A stretch of 64,000 nt of DNA from Kribbella aluminosa (GCF_017876295.1 NZ_JAGINT010000001.1:1240001-1304000); one strand, 5' to 3'. Positions 18,503 through 26,786 are shown, numbered from the stretch's first letter. Program-made: numbers and translations. Notes: a model not told the origin generated them from the letters alone.

Positions 18503-18523
18503 CTATCGCGCAATTGGCTATCG
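18503..18523. promoter_or_regulatory. Direct repeat in the yczR/yczE intergenic region
   Basis: CTATCG occurs at 18503-18508 and again at 18518-18523, 15 bp apart and so on nearly the same helix face. The 63-bp intergenic region contains no good inverted repeat; MocR regulators are known to bind direct repeats, so this is the likely operator. The left copy overlaps the predicted yczR -10 element. Confidence 0.45.
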
Positions 18524-18557
18524 AATACCAGGCCACTTGTTCCGGACACTGGGATAC

Positions 18558-19217
18558 GTGACCGCCACCTCCGATGCCCCGCCGCGGCAGCTCGCCCCGA
18601 TCAACCCGATCCAGCAGCTGAAAGCAGGCCACCTTCCGCGCCGCCTGGTGCAGCTGTACGTCGGCCTCTCGTTGTACGGCGCCTCGATGGGCCTGATGAT
18701 CCAGGGCAACCTCGGCCTGGACCCGTGGGACGTGTTCCACTCCGGCATCACCAAGCACCTCGCGCTCAGCTTCGGGACCGTGGTGATCGCGATCAGCTTC
18801 GTCGTACTGCTCGCCTGGATCCCGCTCCGCCAGTGGCCCGGGCTCGGCACGATCAGCAACGCGATCGTGATCGGCCTGGTCACGGACCTCACGCTGGCCA
18901 CCGTCGACCGGCCGCACGCGCTCTGGCTGCGGATCGTGTTCATGCTGTCCGGCGTCGTCCTGAACGCGCTCGCCGGGGCGCTCTACATCGGCGCGCAGTT
19001 CGGCCCGGGTCCGCGCGACGGCCTGATGACCGGCCTGGTACGCCGTACCGGACTGAGCGTCCGCCTGGTCCGGACGACCCTCGAGCTGGCCGTCCTCGCC
19101 ACCGGCATCCTCCTCGGCGGCTCGATCGGCATCGGCACCGTCGTCTACGCCCTCTCGATCGGCCCGCTCGTCCACGTCCTGCTACCGATCTTCACGGTCC
19201 GGTTGAAGCGCGAGTAG
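18558..19217 (+). CDS. YczE/YitT-family membrane protein
   Basis: A 219-residue membrane protein with about five hydrophobic segments. The signature GASMGLMIQGNLGLDPWDVFHSG near residue 40-60 and QFGPGPRDGLMTGL near residue 155 are those of the YczE family. Its role is unclear; in Bacillus YczE is linked to PKS/NRPS product synthesis. The GTG start gives a short soluble N terminus before the first span and lies 7 nt after a weak -10-like GACACT (18545-18550). It is divergent from the MocR-type regulator. Confidence 0.82.
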   Translation: MTATSDAPPRQLAPINPIQQLKAGHLPRRLVQLYVGLSLYGASMGLMIQGNLGLDPWDVFHSGITKHLALSFGTVVIAISFVVLLAWIPLRQWPGLGTISNAIVIGLVTDLTLATVDRPHALWLRIVFMLSGVVLNALAGALYIGAQFGPGPRDGLMTGLVRRTGLSVRLVRTTLELAVLATGILLGGSIGIGTVVYALSIGPLVHVLLPIFTVRLKRE

Positions 19218-19549
19218 CTACGATGTGGCGAGCCGGAGAGTCAGGAGCAATGCATCGTCGCGGTCGTTCCCGATCGGGAACTGATCAAGCAACTGCTGGA
19301 CAAGATAGAGCTCACGAACACCGTCGCGCCGATCGAGCTGAAGAAGCTCAGCACCACCGCGAACATCAGCACCAGCGGCGCGATCAGCGAAGCACTCCGC
19401 CGACACCGTCGACCTTTGCCAGCTTCCCGGCGTACGGCAGGATGTCCGCCGAGCTCGATCTCTCGGTCAGCGACGCGGAGATCCGCGCGGTACTGCTCGA
19501 CGCTGCCACCGCGGTTCTTGGTCGGCGCGGGACCCCGGTGGGGGAGTGA
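19218..19549 (+). pseudogene. Unrecognised gene remnant in two frames
   Basis: Directly after the yczE stop the same frame reads a protein-like stretch with no start codon (QCIVAVVPDRELIKQLLDK, then ELTNTVAPIELKKLSTTANI) and turns to arginine-rich nonsense near 19390. From about 19416 another frame reads FASFPAYGRMSAELDLSVSD and AEIRAVLLDAATAVLGRRG up to a stop that overlaps the GTG of the next gene. Both pieces look like genuine coding sequence. I read this as one gene that lost its start and suffered internal deletion or frameshift. I do not recognise the family. Confidence 0.35.
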
Positions 19550-19845
19550 GCGGGTACCGGTTCACGGCGCCGCTGTGGCAGTACCCGGGCGAACGCAGGT
19601 GGTACTTCGTCAGGGTGCCGGAGGACGTCAGCGACGAGATCAGAGACCTGACCGAGGGGCAGCGGAAGGGATTCGGGTCGGTGCGGGTCACGGTGACGGT
19701 CGGCGCTAGTACCTGGCGGACGTCCGTCTTCCCGACCAAGACCGGCGCGTACGCCCTCCCGGTCAAGAAACCGGTCCGGACCGCCGAAGCCCTACTCGAG
19801 GGCGCCCCGTCGATACCCAGTTGGTCCTCACCGGATTCTGGCTAG
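19546..19845 (+). CDS. DUF1905 domain protein
   Basis: A 99-residue protein with the DUF1905 beta-barrel pattern: FTAPLWQYPGERRWYFVRVP, then GFGSVRVTVTVG, TWRTSVFP and LPVKKPVRTAEAL. The family usually ends in one more beta strand about ten residues later; here the last fourteen residues (GAPSIPSWSSPDSG) do not look like that, so the 3' end may be altered. GTG overlaps the stop of the preceding remnant. Its TAG stop and the TAG of the convergent gene share the same CTAG tetranucleotide (19842-19845). Confidence 0.75.
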   Translation: MSGYRFTAPLWQYPGERRWYFVRVPEDVSDEIRDLTEGQRKGFGSVRVTVTVGASTWRTSVFPTKTGAYALPVKKPVRTAEALLEGAPSIPSWSSPDSG

Positions 19846-22349
19846 AATCCGCGGGAGTCGCTGGACTGACGGCCCGGCATCTGGTGGTTGTATTGCCGAG
19901 CGCCGCCGTCCGCCTGGTGCTGCGGTCGCGCGGCCGCGGCCGCGGCCCCGGCCGCAGGCTGCGGGGCGCTGGCCCGACCGGACAGCGAGGTCGCCTGGGC
20001 GTTCATGTTCTGCTCGACCTGGGCGTTCTCGGCAGTGACGGTCGCGTTGCCGGACATCGCGCCGGCGCGGACGATCCTGGACCCATCCGCGTGCGGTGCG
20101 ACCACATGGACCTGGGCGTTGCCGGACATCGAGTTCACCTGGGCGGTGCCGCCGGCGAACTGGCGTACGTCGACGTTCCCGCTCTGCGTCTTCGCGTTCA
20201 CCTGCCCCTGCGCCCAGTCCGCGGTGACGTTTCCGCTTTGCGCCTTGGCGTCGAGGTCCTGCACCCAGCCCACGGACACGTCTCCGGACTGGGTGTTGGC
20301 GTTGACGGTCCATGCGGCATCCACGTTCACGTCGCCGGAGTGGGTCCGCGCATCGACGGAGCTGAGACCGTTGGCTTCGATGTCGGCGCTCTGCGTGTGG
20401 GCGCTGAGCGCACTGCCCGGCGGCACTACGGCGGTGATCTCGATCGGCGATGCCACCGGCACGCCGACCCCGGAACCGTTGCCGTTGATCTGTACGCCGT
20501 TGACCGTGATCGGACCGCTGTAACCGGAGATCTCGATGCCACTGTCGGTGGTGATCACTCCACCGCTGATATGGCCGATCGTCATGTCGCCACCGGCGCC
20601 GTTGATTGTCATCCCGCCGTTCGACGCGCCGGTGACCTTCGCCGACAGCACACCATCGCTGTTCTGCGTCAGCGTCGCGCGGTTCACGGCCTCGGCCGAG
20701 GGACCGTCGGTGTCGGAGGTCGAGATCACCATCGTGGCCTGCTTGCAGTTCGGGTCGACCCGAACCGACACCTTGCCGGCCGATCGCAGTAGTTCAGCAT
20801 CGATGGTGACGGGCCCGGCTGTGTCTGCCACGAGTTCCCGACGGGTCGAAGGCGTTCTCGGCTTCTCCCCCGCGGCGGGCCCTTGCGGTTGCTCCGTGTT
20901 GGCCGCAGGTTGCTGGTCGTTGGTCCCAGGCTGCTGGGGATCAGGCCCGGGCTGTTGCCCGGTGACGCCGGGCTGTTGGGGGTTGGCGCCGGGTTGCTGT
21001 GCGTTGACCCCGGGTTGCTGGGGGGCGACGGTTGGTTCTGGGGTGGTTGCTGGGACCTGAGCGGCGGCTGCGGGTGCGTCCAGTTCGTTGGCGGACTGCC
21101 GCTCCTCTTGCGCCTCGGCGGCGAGGACGGACGCGCCCTGGGTCGCGGCCGAGTCGATCCAGCGCTGAGCAGTGCTCGGCTGGGCGGCGGGCACCGCCTG
21201 CGGCTCCCCACCCTCGACCACCGGGCTGCCCTGCGTCGCCTGCGGCTCTCCGCTCTCACCGAGCTGAAGTCCGTTGTTCTCCCTGACCTCGGCCTCACCA
21301 CCGACCTCTGCCTCACCGGCGACGTCTGCCTCACCACCGACCTCTGCCTCACCGGCGACGTCTGCCTCACCGGCGACGTCTGCCTCACCGGCGACGTCTG
21401 CCTCACCGGCGACCTCGGCGTCACCGGCGGCGCGGGGCTCGTTGACTTCGCCCTCGGTGCGGGGCTCGCCTACTTCTGCGTCGCCCTCTGTGCGGGCTTG
21501 GGGTTGGGCCTCGCCTTGTTGCTGGTCGCTGCCTGTCTCGAGCTGGTTGGCGCCTTCTCGTTGCTGACCGGGCTCCACGGTCTGGTTCGCGGCACTTTCC
21601 TGCTGGAGCTGCTGTACGCGGGTCTCGAGCAGACCCCGCAGCTGCGTCTGCAGCCTGAGGTTGTCCTCCATCTGCGAGATCGTCTGCGCCTGCTGATCGA
21701 TGGTCGACTGCAGCGCCTGGATCTGCTGGGCCATCTGCTCGTTCAGCTGCTGAGCGGCCGCCGTCGGCTGCTGCACCTGCTGACCCTGCACCTGCTGCAC
21801 CTGGCCCTGCTGCTGGCCCGGCACGTTCTGGAATCGGCCCTCCGGCCGGAACACCTCGTCCATTCGGCCCGACGCGAGCGCCGCCAGGTCGGAGCGGTTG
21901 ATCGTCGACCGGCCGATCGCGTAGCGCACCGACGGATCCGTCCGCTTGACGTCGCGCGCCGCCTGCGTGAACGCGGCCTTCAGCGCCTTCGTCCCCTGCC
22001 GGGTGTTGCGCCACCGCGAAAACCGGTTGGCGATCCGGCGCAGCGGGTTCCTGGTCTGGGCCTGCGTGGACGTACGGGCGGACATGGCGGCGCCGAGCTG
22101 CTGCGAGACCGCGCCGTACCGGTCCGAGCGGAACTGGGCGTCGACGTGGGTGCCGGCCAGCATCTGCAGGTCGGCACGCGTCATGTGGGCGCGGCCGATC
22201 TGCTCGCGGACGGCGGGGTCCATCCGCTTGACGTCCCGGGCTGCCTGCGTGTACGCCGCCTTCAGCGTCTTGGTACCGCGACGAGTCGTGTTCCACCGCG
22301 AGAACCGCTGGCGGATGCCCCGCGGGTTCTCCGGGTAGGACTGGCTCAT
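19842..22349 (-). CDS. Cassette A partner: repeat-rich protein with C-terminal adhesin-like domain
   Basis: An 835-residue protein without a signal peptide or membrane span. In order: two homologous repeats of about 65 residues (9-74 and 101-168; both contain RFSRW, GTK.LKAA.TQAARDVKR and DP.VR..IGR); a Gln-rich stretch and a coiled coil (about 200-252); an acidic VAGEAD hexapeptide array (about 311-356); PQQPG-type repeats (about 443-480); and from about 507 a beta-helix-like domain with recurring SGDV, SGNV and SGNA turns, resembling DUF4097 adhesin-like domains. AGGAG lies 5 nt before the ATG, which is 8 nt after the stop of the conserved cassette protein. No known family for the whole; function unknown. 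Confidence 0.8.
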   Translation of the reverse strand: MSQSYPENPRGIRQRFSRWNTTRRGTKTLKAAYTQAARDVKRMDPAVREQIGRAHMTRADLQMLAGTHVDAQFRSDRYGAVSQQLGAAMSARTSTQAQTRNPLRRIANRFSRWRNTRQGTKALKAAFTQAARDVKRTDPSVRYAIGRSTINRSDLAALASGRMDEVFRPEGRFQNVPGQQQGQVQQVQGQQVQQPTAAAQQLNEQMAQQIQALQSTIDQQAQTISQMEDNLRLQTQLRGLLETRVQQLQQESAANQTVEPGQQREGANQLETGSDQQQGEAQPQARTEGDAEVGEPRTEGEVNEPRAAGDAEVAGEADVAGEADVAGEADVAGEAEVGGEADVAGEAEVGGEAEVRENNGLQLGESGEPQATQGSPVVEGGEPQAVPAAQPSTAQRWIDSAATQGASVLAAEAQEERQSANELDAPAAAAQVPATTPEPTVAPQQPGVNAQQPGANPQQPGVTGQQPGPDPQQPGTNDQQPAANTEQPQGPAAGEKPRTPSTRRELVADTAGPVTIDAELLRSAGKVSVRVDPNCKQATMVISTSDTDGPSAEAVNRATLTQNSDGVLSAKVTGASNGGMTINGAGGDMTIGHISGGVITTDSGIEISGYSGPITVNGVQINGNGSGVGVPVASPIEITAVVPPGSALSAHTQSADIEANGLSSVDARTHSGDVNVDAAWTVNANTQSGDVSVGWVQDLDAKAQSGNVTADWAQGQVNAKTQSGNVDVRQFAGGTAQVNSMSGNAQVHVVAPHADGSRIVRAGAMSGNATVTAENAQVEQNMNAQATSLSGRASAPQPAAGAAAAAARPQHQADGGARQYNHQMPGRQSSDSRGF
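21282..21419 (-). repeat. 18-bp tandem array encoding VAGEAD/VGGEAE repeats
   Basis: About seven to eight near-identical 18-bp units encode V-(A/G)-G-E-A-(D/E). On the plus strand the unit reads GACGTCTGCCTCACCGGC with a few substitutions. The array is in frame, so slippage would lengthen or shorten an acidic linker without breaking the gene. Confidence 0.85.
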
Positions 22350-22357
22350 GAGGTCTC

Positions 22358-22939
22358 CTAGTCGATGTACACGGCGTAGTTGACCCCGACGGACGTTGTC
22401 AGCGGGTCCTTGCTCGGCTTGGTGCTGTACAGGTGGATCTGGGCCCCCGGACGCAGCCAGACGGCGAGGTGGCGGCGGCCGGTCCCGGCGCCGGGCTCCC
22501 ACTCGTCCGCGAACGTCGGGCTGCTCTCGTCACCGACATAGTCGGGCTGCCCCCAGTGCCGGGTCGCGAGTGCCAGGTGATCCGGCCAGTGCGCGTCCAG
22601 GCCGGTCTCGGCGGCGGCGATGTCGCTCGGGCCGATCTCGTACGCCGACCAGCCGCTGTCCGGGCAGTCCGGGAACGCGAGCCCGTCGAACACGATCATC
22701 GTGGTCCCGCGCCGGGTGGTGAACCCCCACGAGACCATGTCGGCGGCGATCACCTCGCCGGCCTGCAGCGGCCACGGCTGCCAGGACGTCCGGCCCATCA
22801 CCCGATGCACCAGCGCGCGCACGACCTCCGGCCCGGCCTCGTCGCCGTCCGGACCCGCGATCACGGTCCAGTCCGGGATCTCGGCGAGGTCCGCCATCGC
22901 CAGGTCGTCCTGGTCGAGCGGCCTGTCCTGCGTCTTCAT
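22358..22939 (-). CDS. Cassette A conserved protein (paralogue 1 of 3)
   Basis: A 193-residue soluble protein of no family known to me. It shares its entire length with two other proteins of the window (29835-30416 and 30897-31490): the start MKTxDRPLDxD, then xxWxPWP, WGFTT(R/K)RGT, GWxA(Y/F)xIxP, LDxHWPDH, GQPxYV, EWEPGAG, RRHLAVW and the end GVNYAVYID. Conserved aromatic and charged residues suggest a globular binding protein rather than a known enzyme. It always precedes a repeat-rich partner gene; here the junction is TACATCGACTAGGAGA, with the stop codon inside the ribosome binding site region of the partner, so translation should be coupled. The start aligns with the paralogues; an AGGAAGGA box lies about 12 nt upstream. 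Confidence 0.8.
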   Translation of the reverse strand: MKTQDRPLDQDDLAMADLAEIPDWTVIAGPDGDEAGPEVVRALVHRVMGRTSWQPWPLQAGEVIAADMVSWGFTTRRGTTMIVFDGLAFPDCPDSGWSAYEIGPSDIAAAETGLDAHWPDHLALATRHWGQPDYVGDESSPTFADEWEPGAGTGRRHLAVWLRPGAQIHLYSTKPSKDPLTTSVGVNYAVYID

Positions 22940-23118
22940 CCGGCGCCGTCGTCCTTCCTGCCCGATCCCACCCGTGGGTCTCCTGCGAGCAACCGTAGGC
23001 GGCGGGTGGGTCATTCCGCCAGCCGGTACGACGTACCTGTGGACAACTCGGTTCCGCCGATCCGCCGGGCTGTGGACGGGCTGCGGGGGTTCAGCAGACC
23101 AGGCCGTACGCTGGTCCG

Positions 23119-24273
23119 GTGAACACCGAACACCACTACGGCTTCGAGACGCTTGCCATCCACGCCGGGAACGAGCCTGACCCGACGACCGGAGCGGTGG
23201 TGCCGCCGATCTACGCGACCAGCACCTACAAGCAGGACGGCGTCGGCGGCCTCCGCAACGGGTACGAGTACTCCCGGTCGGCGAACCCGACCCGGACGGC
23301 GCTGGAGGAGTGTCTCGCCGCGATCGAGGCGGGCAACCGCGGCTTCGCGTTCGCCAGCGGCCTGGCCGCCGAGGACACGCTGATCCGGTCGGTGTGCGCG
23401 CCGGGCGACCACGTGGTGTTCCCGGACGACGCGTACGGCGGCACGTTCCGGCTGTTCTCCAAGGTGCTGAGCAACTGGGGCGTCGAGATGACGCCCGCCG
23501 CGGTCACGCATCCGGAGGCGATCCGGGCCGCGATCCAGCCCGGGAAGACCAAGGTCGTCTGGCTTGAGACCCCGACGAACCCGCTGCTGAACGTCGCGGA
23601 CATCGCGATCGTGGCACAGATCGCGCACGACGCGGGCGCGCTGCTCGTGGTGGACAACACCTTCGCCTCGGCGTACCTGCAGCAGCCCCTCGAGCTCGGC
23701 GCGGACGTGGTCGTGCACTCGACCACGAAGTACATGGGCGGCCACTCCGACGTGGTCGGCGGCGCGCTGGTGGTCCGGGACCCGGAGCTCGCGGACAAGA
23801 TCGCCTTCCACCAGAACGCGATCGGTGCGGTCGCGGGGCCGTTCGACTCCTGGCTGGTACTGCGGGGCATCAAGACGCTCGGGGTCCGAATGGATCGGCA
23901 CAGCGACAACGCCGAGAAGGTCGTGGAGTTCCTGCAGCGGCACCAGTCCGTCAGCCAGGTGCTCTATCCGGGGCTCGACGGGCACCCCGGTCACGAGACC
24001 GCCGCCAAGCAGATGAAGCGCTTCGGCGGGATCGTCAGCTTCCGGGTCACCGGCGGCGAGGCGCAGGCGCTGGACATCTGCAACAAGGCGGACGTCTTCA
24101 CACTCGGCGAGTCGCTCGGCGGCGTCGAGTCCCTGATCGAGCACCCCGGCAAGATGACACACGCCTCGGTCGCCGGCACACCGCTAGAGGTCCCCGCGGA
24201 CCTGATCCGCCTGAGCGTAGGCATCGAAACAATCGACGACCTCCTCCAAGACCTCGACCACGCCCTCTCCTAA
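23119..24273 (+). CDS. metB: Cystathionine gamma-synthase
   Basis: A 384-residue PLP enzyme of the Cys/Met family. It joins cysteine to an activated homoserine to form cystathionine (or acts in the reverse gamma-lyase direction). Family marks: EYSRSANPTR, FASGLAAEDT, DNTFASAYLQ and the PLP lysine K204 in HSTTKYMGGHSD. MetB and MetC-type enzymes are hard to separate by sequence; the synteny with M. tuberculosis metB and the nearby cystathionine beta-synthase support the name. The GTG lies exactly 6 nt after TACGCT (23107-23112) without a Shine-Dalgarno sequence, so the mRNA is probably leaderless. No hairpin directly follows the stop. Confidence 0.92.
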   Translation: MNTEHHYGFETLAIHAGNEPDPTTGAVVPPIYATSTYKQDGVGGLRNGYEYSRSANPTRTALEECLAAIEAGNRGFAFASGLAAEDTLIRSVCAPGDHVVFPDDAYGGTFRLFSKVLSNWGVEMTPAAVTHPEAIRAAIQPGKTKVVWLETPTNPLLNVADIAIVAQIAHDAGALLVVDNTFASAYLQQPLELGADVVVHSTTKYMGGHSDVVGGALVVRDPELADKIAFHQNAIGAVAGPFDSWLVLRGIKTLGVRMDRHSDNAEKVVEFLQRHQSVSQVLYPGLDGHPGHETAAKQMKRFGGIVSFRVTGGEAQALDICNKADVFTLGESLGGVESLIEHPGKMTHASVAGTPLEVPADLIRLSVGIETIDDLLQDLDHALS

Positions 24274-24304
24274 CCCACCTCGCACCCGCACCTCGCACCC
24301 GGGG

Positions 24305-24356
24305 ACCCGCACGGCGCACCCGCACGGCGCACCCGCACGGCGCACCCGCACGGCGC
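24305..24356. repeat. Four perfect 13-bp tandem repeats
   Basis: ACCCGCACGGCGC is repeated four times without interruption (24305-24317, 24318-24330, 24331-24343, 24344-24356). The array is bracketed by two copies of CGCACCCGGGGACCCGCA (24294-24311 and 24354-24371). No spacers, so this is not a CRISPR array. Confidence 0.9.
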
Positions 24357-24740
24357 ACCCGGGGACCCGCATTCCCGGACCCGGACTCGGGCCCGCATCT
24401 CCCGGACCCCGCACCAGGCGACGCGTCCGGGGGACCGCGCCCCGGACGGCGCACTCGGGACCCGCACCCTGGCCCAGAGATCCCGCGCCCGGGCCGCGGG
24501 ACCCGCGCCTCGGACCCGCGCCCGGGGGGACCGCGCCGCGGACGCGCGCCCCGGATCCGCACCCGGGCCTCGGGACCCGCGCCCGGCAACCGCGCCTCGG
24601 ACCCGCGTCCGGGACCGCATTCCCGCACCCGCACGGCAACCGCGCCCCGGTCCGCACCCCCGGACCTGAGCCCCGGACGCGCACCCGGCAACCGCGCCCT
24701 GGACCTGGCAACCCGCACCCTCCACACCTCCGCACCACGT

Positions 24741-24768
24741 CAACGCGAGGGGATAACCCCTCGCGTTG
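24741..24768. terminator. Perfect 12-bp hairpin with GGGGATAACCCC core
   Basis: CAACGCGAGGGG (24741-24752), ATAA loop, CCCCTCGCGTTG (24757-24768). It could terminate transcription from metB, about 470 nt upstream, or act as a structural boundary. The core GGGGATAACCCCTCG (24749-24763) recurs inverted at 24808-24822. Confidence 0.55.
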
Positions 24769-24980
24769 ACCGTTCACTGGTCGTGTGAAGGGGGCGAAGG
24801 GACAAGCCGAGGGGTTATCCCCCGAGTTGCCGCTGGAGCGGCGCGGCGAGGCGATGCCGGGCGGCGGGTACGGCAGCGCGGGGGTCCGGCGAGGCTGGCC
24901 GCGGGCGCGTGGCGCGTGGCGCGTGCGCGGGTGTGGCGGGGCCGGGGGACGGGTGTGGCGGAGCAGGGTGAGCGGTTACT

Positions 24981-25068
24981 GCGGCGCAGCCACGTGATGG
25001 GGTATGGCGGGTACGGTGGGCGGCTCGAGCGGGTACGGCGGCGCAGCCACGTGATGGGGTATGGCGGG
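24981..25068. repeat. 31-bp direct repeat pair
   Basis: A 31-bp sequence beginning GCGGCGCAGCCACGTGATGG is present at 24981-25011 and identically at 25038-25068, 57 bp apart. It includes the CACGTG palindrome. It lies in the gene-free G-rich region upstream of the GlmL-like gene. Confidence 0.88.
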
Positions 25069-25390
25069 ACGGGTGTGCGGGTACGGCGGGCGGGGTGAGC
25101 GGGCACGACGGCAAGGCCGGTGCGCAGGGTGCGCGAGTACGGGGCGGGCGGGTTGAGCGGGGCTGGGGTGAGCGGGTGCGCGAGGCTGGCCGGGAGCGGG
25201 GTCGGCGGGCAAGTTGGTCGGGTGCGGCCGGCAGGTTGAGCGGAGTACGGCGGCGGGCGGGGTGAGTGGGTGTGGTGGGAGAGGGTGCGGTGTGCGAGGC
25301 GGGGGCGGGTGTGTGGCCGGGGTGGGGTGGGTGGGTGTGGCGCGTCTGGGAGGGTGGGGCGGGGTTGGGAGATGCGGATGAGGGGAGAGT

Positions 25391-26764
25391 GTGGTGGGCC
25401 TGGTTGTTGCGGTTGACTTTGGGTCGACGTTCACGAAGGCGGTGGCGGTGGATGTCGCCTCGGGTGGGTTGGTTGGCCGGGCCGAGCACCGTACGACGAT
25501 CGACACCGACGTCATGGACGGGTGGCACGCGTGTCGCGCCGTACTCGAGGAAGCCGACCGTGGTGTGCGGAACGCCGAGGTGCTTGCCTGTTCCAGTGCG
25601 GGTGGTGGGCTGCGGATCGGTGTCGTGGGCAACGAAGAGCTGGTCACCGCGGAAGCGGGGAAGCGGGTCGCACTGTCCAGCGGTGGACGCGTCGTGGCGG
25701 TTGTCAGCGGCGGGCTCACCGCGACCACTCAGAAGGAACTGCGCAAGGACCGGCCGGACGTCGTGCTGCTGCTCGGCGGGACCGACGGCGGCAACTCGGC
25801 CGTACTGCTCAACGCCGCCGAGACGCTCGCGAAGTACAAGTGGCGGAAACCGATCGTTGTCGCGGGCAACGTCGACGTGCGGGACGAGATCGCCGGCACG
25901 CTGACCGCGGCCGGCGTACCGCATGTACTGGCGGGCAACGTCGTACCGGAGATCGGGGTGTTCGCGCCGGACAGTGCGCGGGCCGCGATCCGGGAGATGT
26001 TCCTCGCGCACGTGATCGGCGGGAAGAACCTGTCCTGGGACCCGGCGTTCGCGCGGATGGTCCGGGCCGCGACGCCGGACGTCGTACTGCGTGGCGTCGA
26101 GGTACTGGCCGGCCTGCACGGTGACGTCGCGGTCGTGGACATCGGCGGCGCCACCACCGACGTGCACTCGGTGATCGAGCTCGACCCCGAGGACGCGAAC
26201 CTAGGCCGCGAGGTGGTCGCCACGCATCCCGTCACCCGTACCGTCGAGGGCGATCTCGGGATGCGCTGGAGCGCCGTACCGGTGGTGGAGGCGGGCGCCG
26301 AGGCCGGGCTGATCGGCGACGTCGACGGTACCCGGGCGGCGGCGGAGCGGCGACGCGCGGATCCGGCGTACCTGCCGGACGATCGGCGCGAGGCGGCGTA
26401 CGACGAGACGCTGGCGAGTGTTGCCGCGACGGTCGCGCTCCGGCGGCACGCGGGACGGCAGCGGATCGTGTTCGGGCCCGGCGGGCGGGTGATCGAGCGC
26501 TCCGGCAAGGACCTGCGCGAGGTCGACCTGCTGGTCGGATCCGGGGGAGTGCTGCGGCACAACCGGCCGGAGGTGGCGGCGCGGATCCTCGGCGCGATCG
26601 GGACGAACGCGCAGGAGGAGGGTTGGCTGGTGCCGCAACGCGCGGAGGTGTGCGTCGACGCGGACTACGTGCTGGCGGCCGTCGGCCTGCTCGCCGATGA
26701 CTCGCCGAAGGCCGCAGAAGGCCTCGCCACCCACATTCATGGAACAGGCCTCCTCGGGCACTAG
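25391..26764 (+). CDS. GlmL/MutL-like reactivating-factor homologue (ASKHA fold)
   Basis: A 457-residue protein of the glutamate mutase L family. The phosphate-1 motif VVAVDFGSTFTKA at the N terminus, LLLGGTDGGN near residue 127 and the phosphate-2 motif VVDIGGATTDVHS near residue 248 are those of the actin/Hsp70-type ATPase fold. Family members sit with B12-dependent carbon-skeleton mutases and are thought to reactivate them or load cofactor. No mutase subunit is in the window, so its client is encoded elsewhere. The GTG start has AGGGGAG upstream. The AI-2E family gene starts 22 nt after its stop, so the two are probably co-transcribed. Confidence 0.85.
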   Translation: MVGLVVAVDFGSTFTKAVAVDVASGGLVGRAEHRTTIDTDVMDGWHACRAVLEEADRGVRNAEVLACSSAGGGLRIGVVGNEELVTAEAGKRVALSSGGRVVAVVSGGLTATTQKELRKDRPDVVLLLGGTDGGNSAVLLNAAETLAKYKWRKPIVVAGNVDVRDEIAGTLTAAGVPHVLAGNVVPEIGVFAPDSARAAIREMFLAHVIGGKNLSWDPAFARMVRAATPDVVLRGVEVLAGLHGDVAVVDIGGATTDVHSVIELDPEDANLGREVVATHPVTRTVEGDLGMRWSAVPVVEAGAEAGLIGDVDGTRAAAERRRADPAYLPDDRREAAYDETLASVAATVALRRHAGRQRIVFGPGGRVIERSGKDLREVDLLVGSGGVLRHNRPEVAARILGAIGTNAQEEGWLVPQRAEVCVDADYVLAAVGLLADDSPKAAEGLATHIHGTGLLGH

Positions 26765-26786
26765 GCTCACTGACCAGGGAGGTCAG

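Larger units (their letters stand above)
24274..25390. other. 1.1 kb gene-free low-complexity region
   Basis: No credible gene on either strand; the ORFs here are Arg/Gly/Pro-rich products of composition. From about 24280 to 24735 the plus strand is C-rich with CACCCG/CCCGCA motifs; from about 24880 to 25390 it is G-rich with GGGTGTG/GGCGGG motifs. The switch surrounds a perfect hairpin (24741-24768). A 13-bp tandem array, a long direct repeat and an inverted 15-mer pair are described separately. It separates metB from the GlmL-like gene. Confidence 0.7.

Noticed and set aside
19800..19845. Frameshift at the 3' end of the DUF1905 gene
   Set aside because: Adding one base near 19810 gives a more family-like VDTQLVLTGF end, but that frame then has no nearby stop and the evidence is only about ten residues; noted but not called.
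24305..24356. Possible CRISPR array
   Set aside because: Four 13-bp units abut with no spacers and no cas genes are present.
24270..24777. Three overlapping minus-strand frames rich in Gly/Arg/Ala/Pro
   Set aside because: They read the C-rich low-complexity repeats; repeats are not multiples of three (13 bp), so no stable protein pattern arises.
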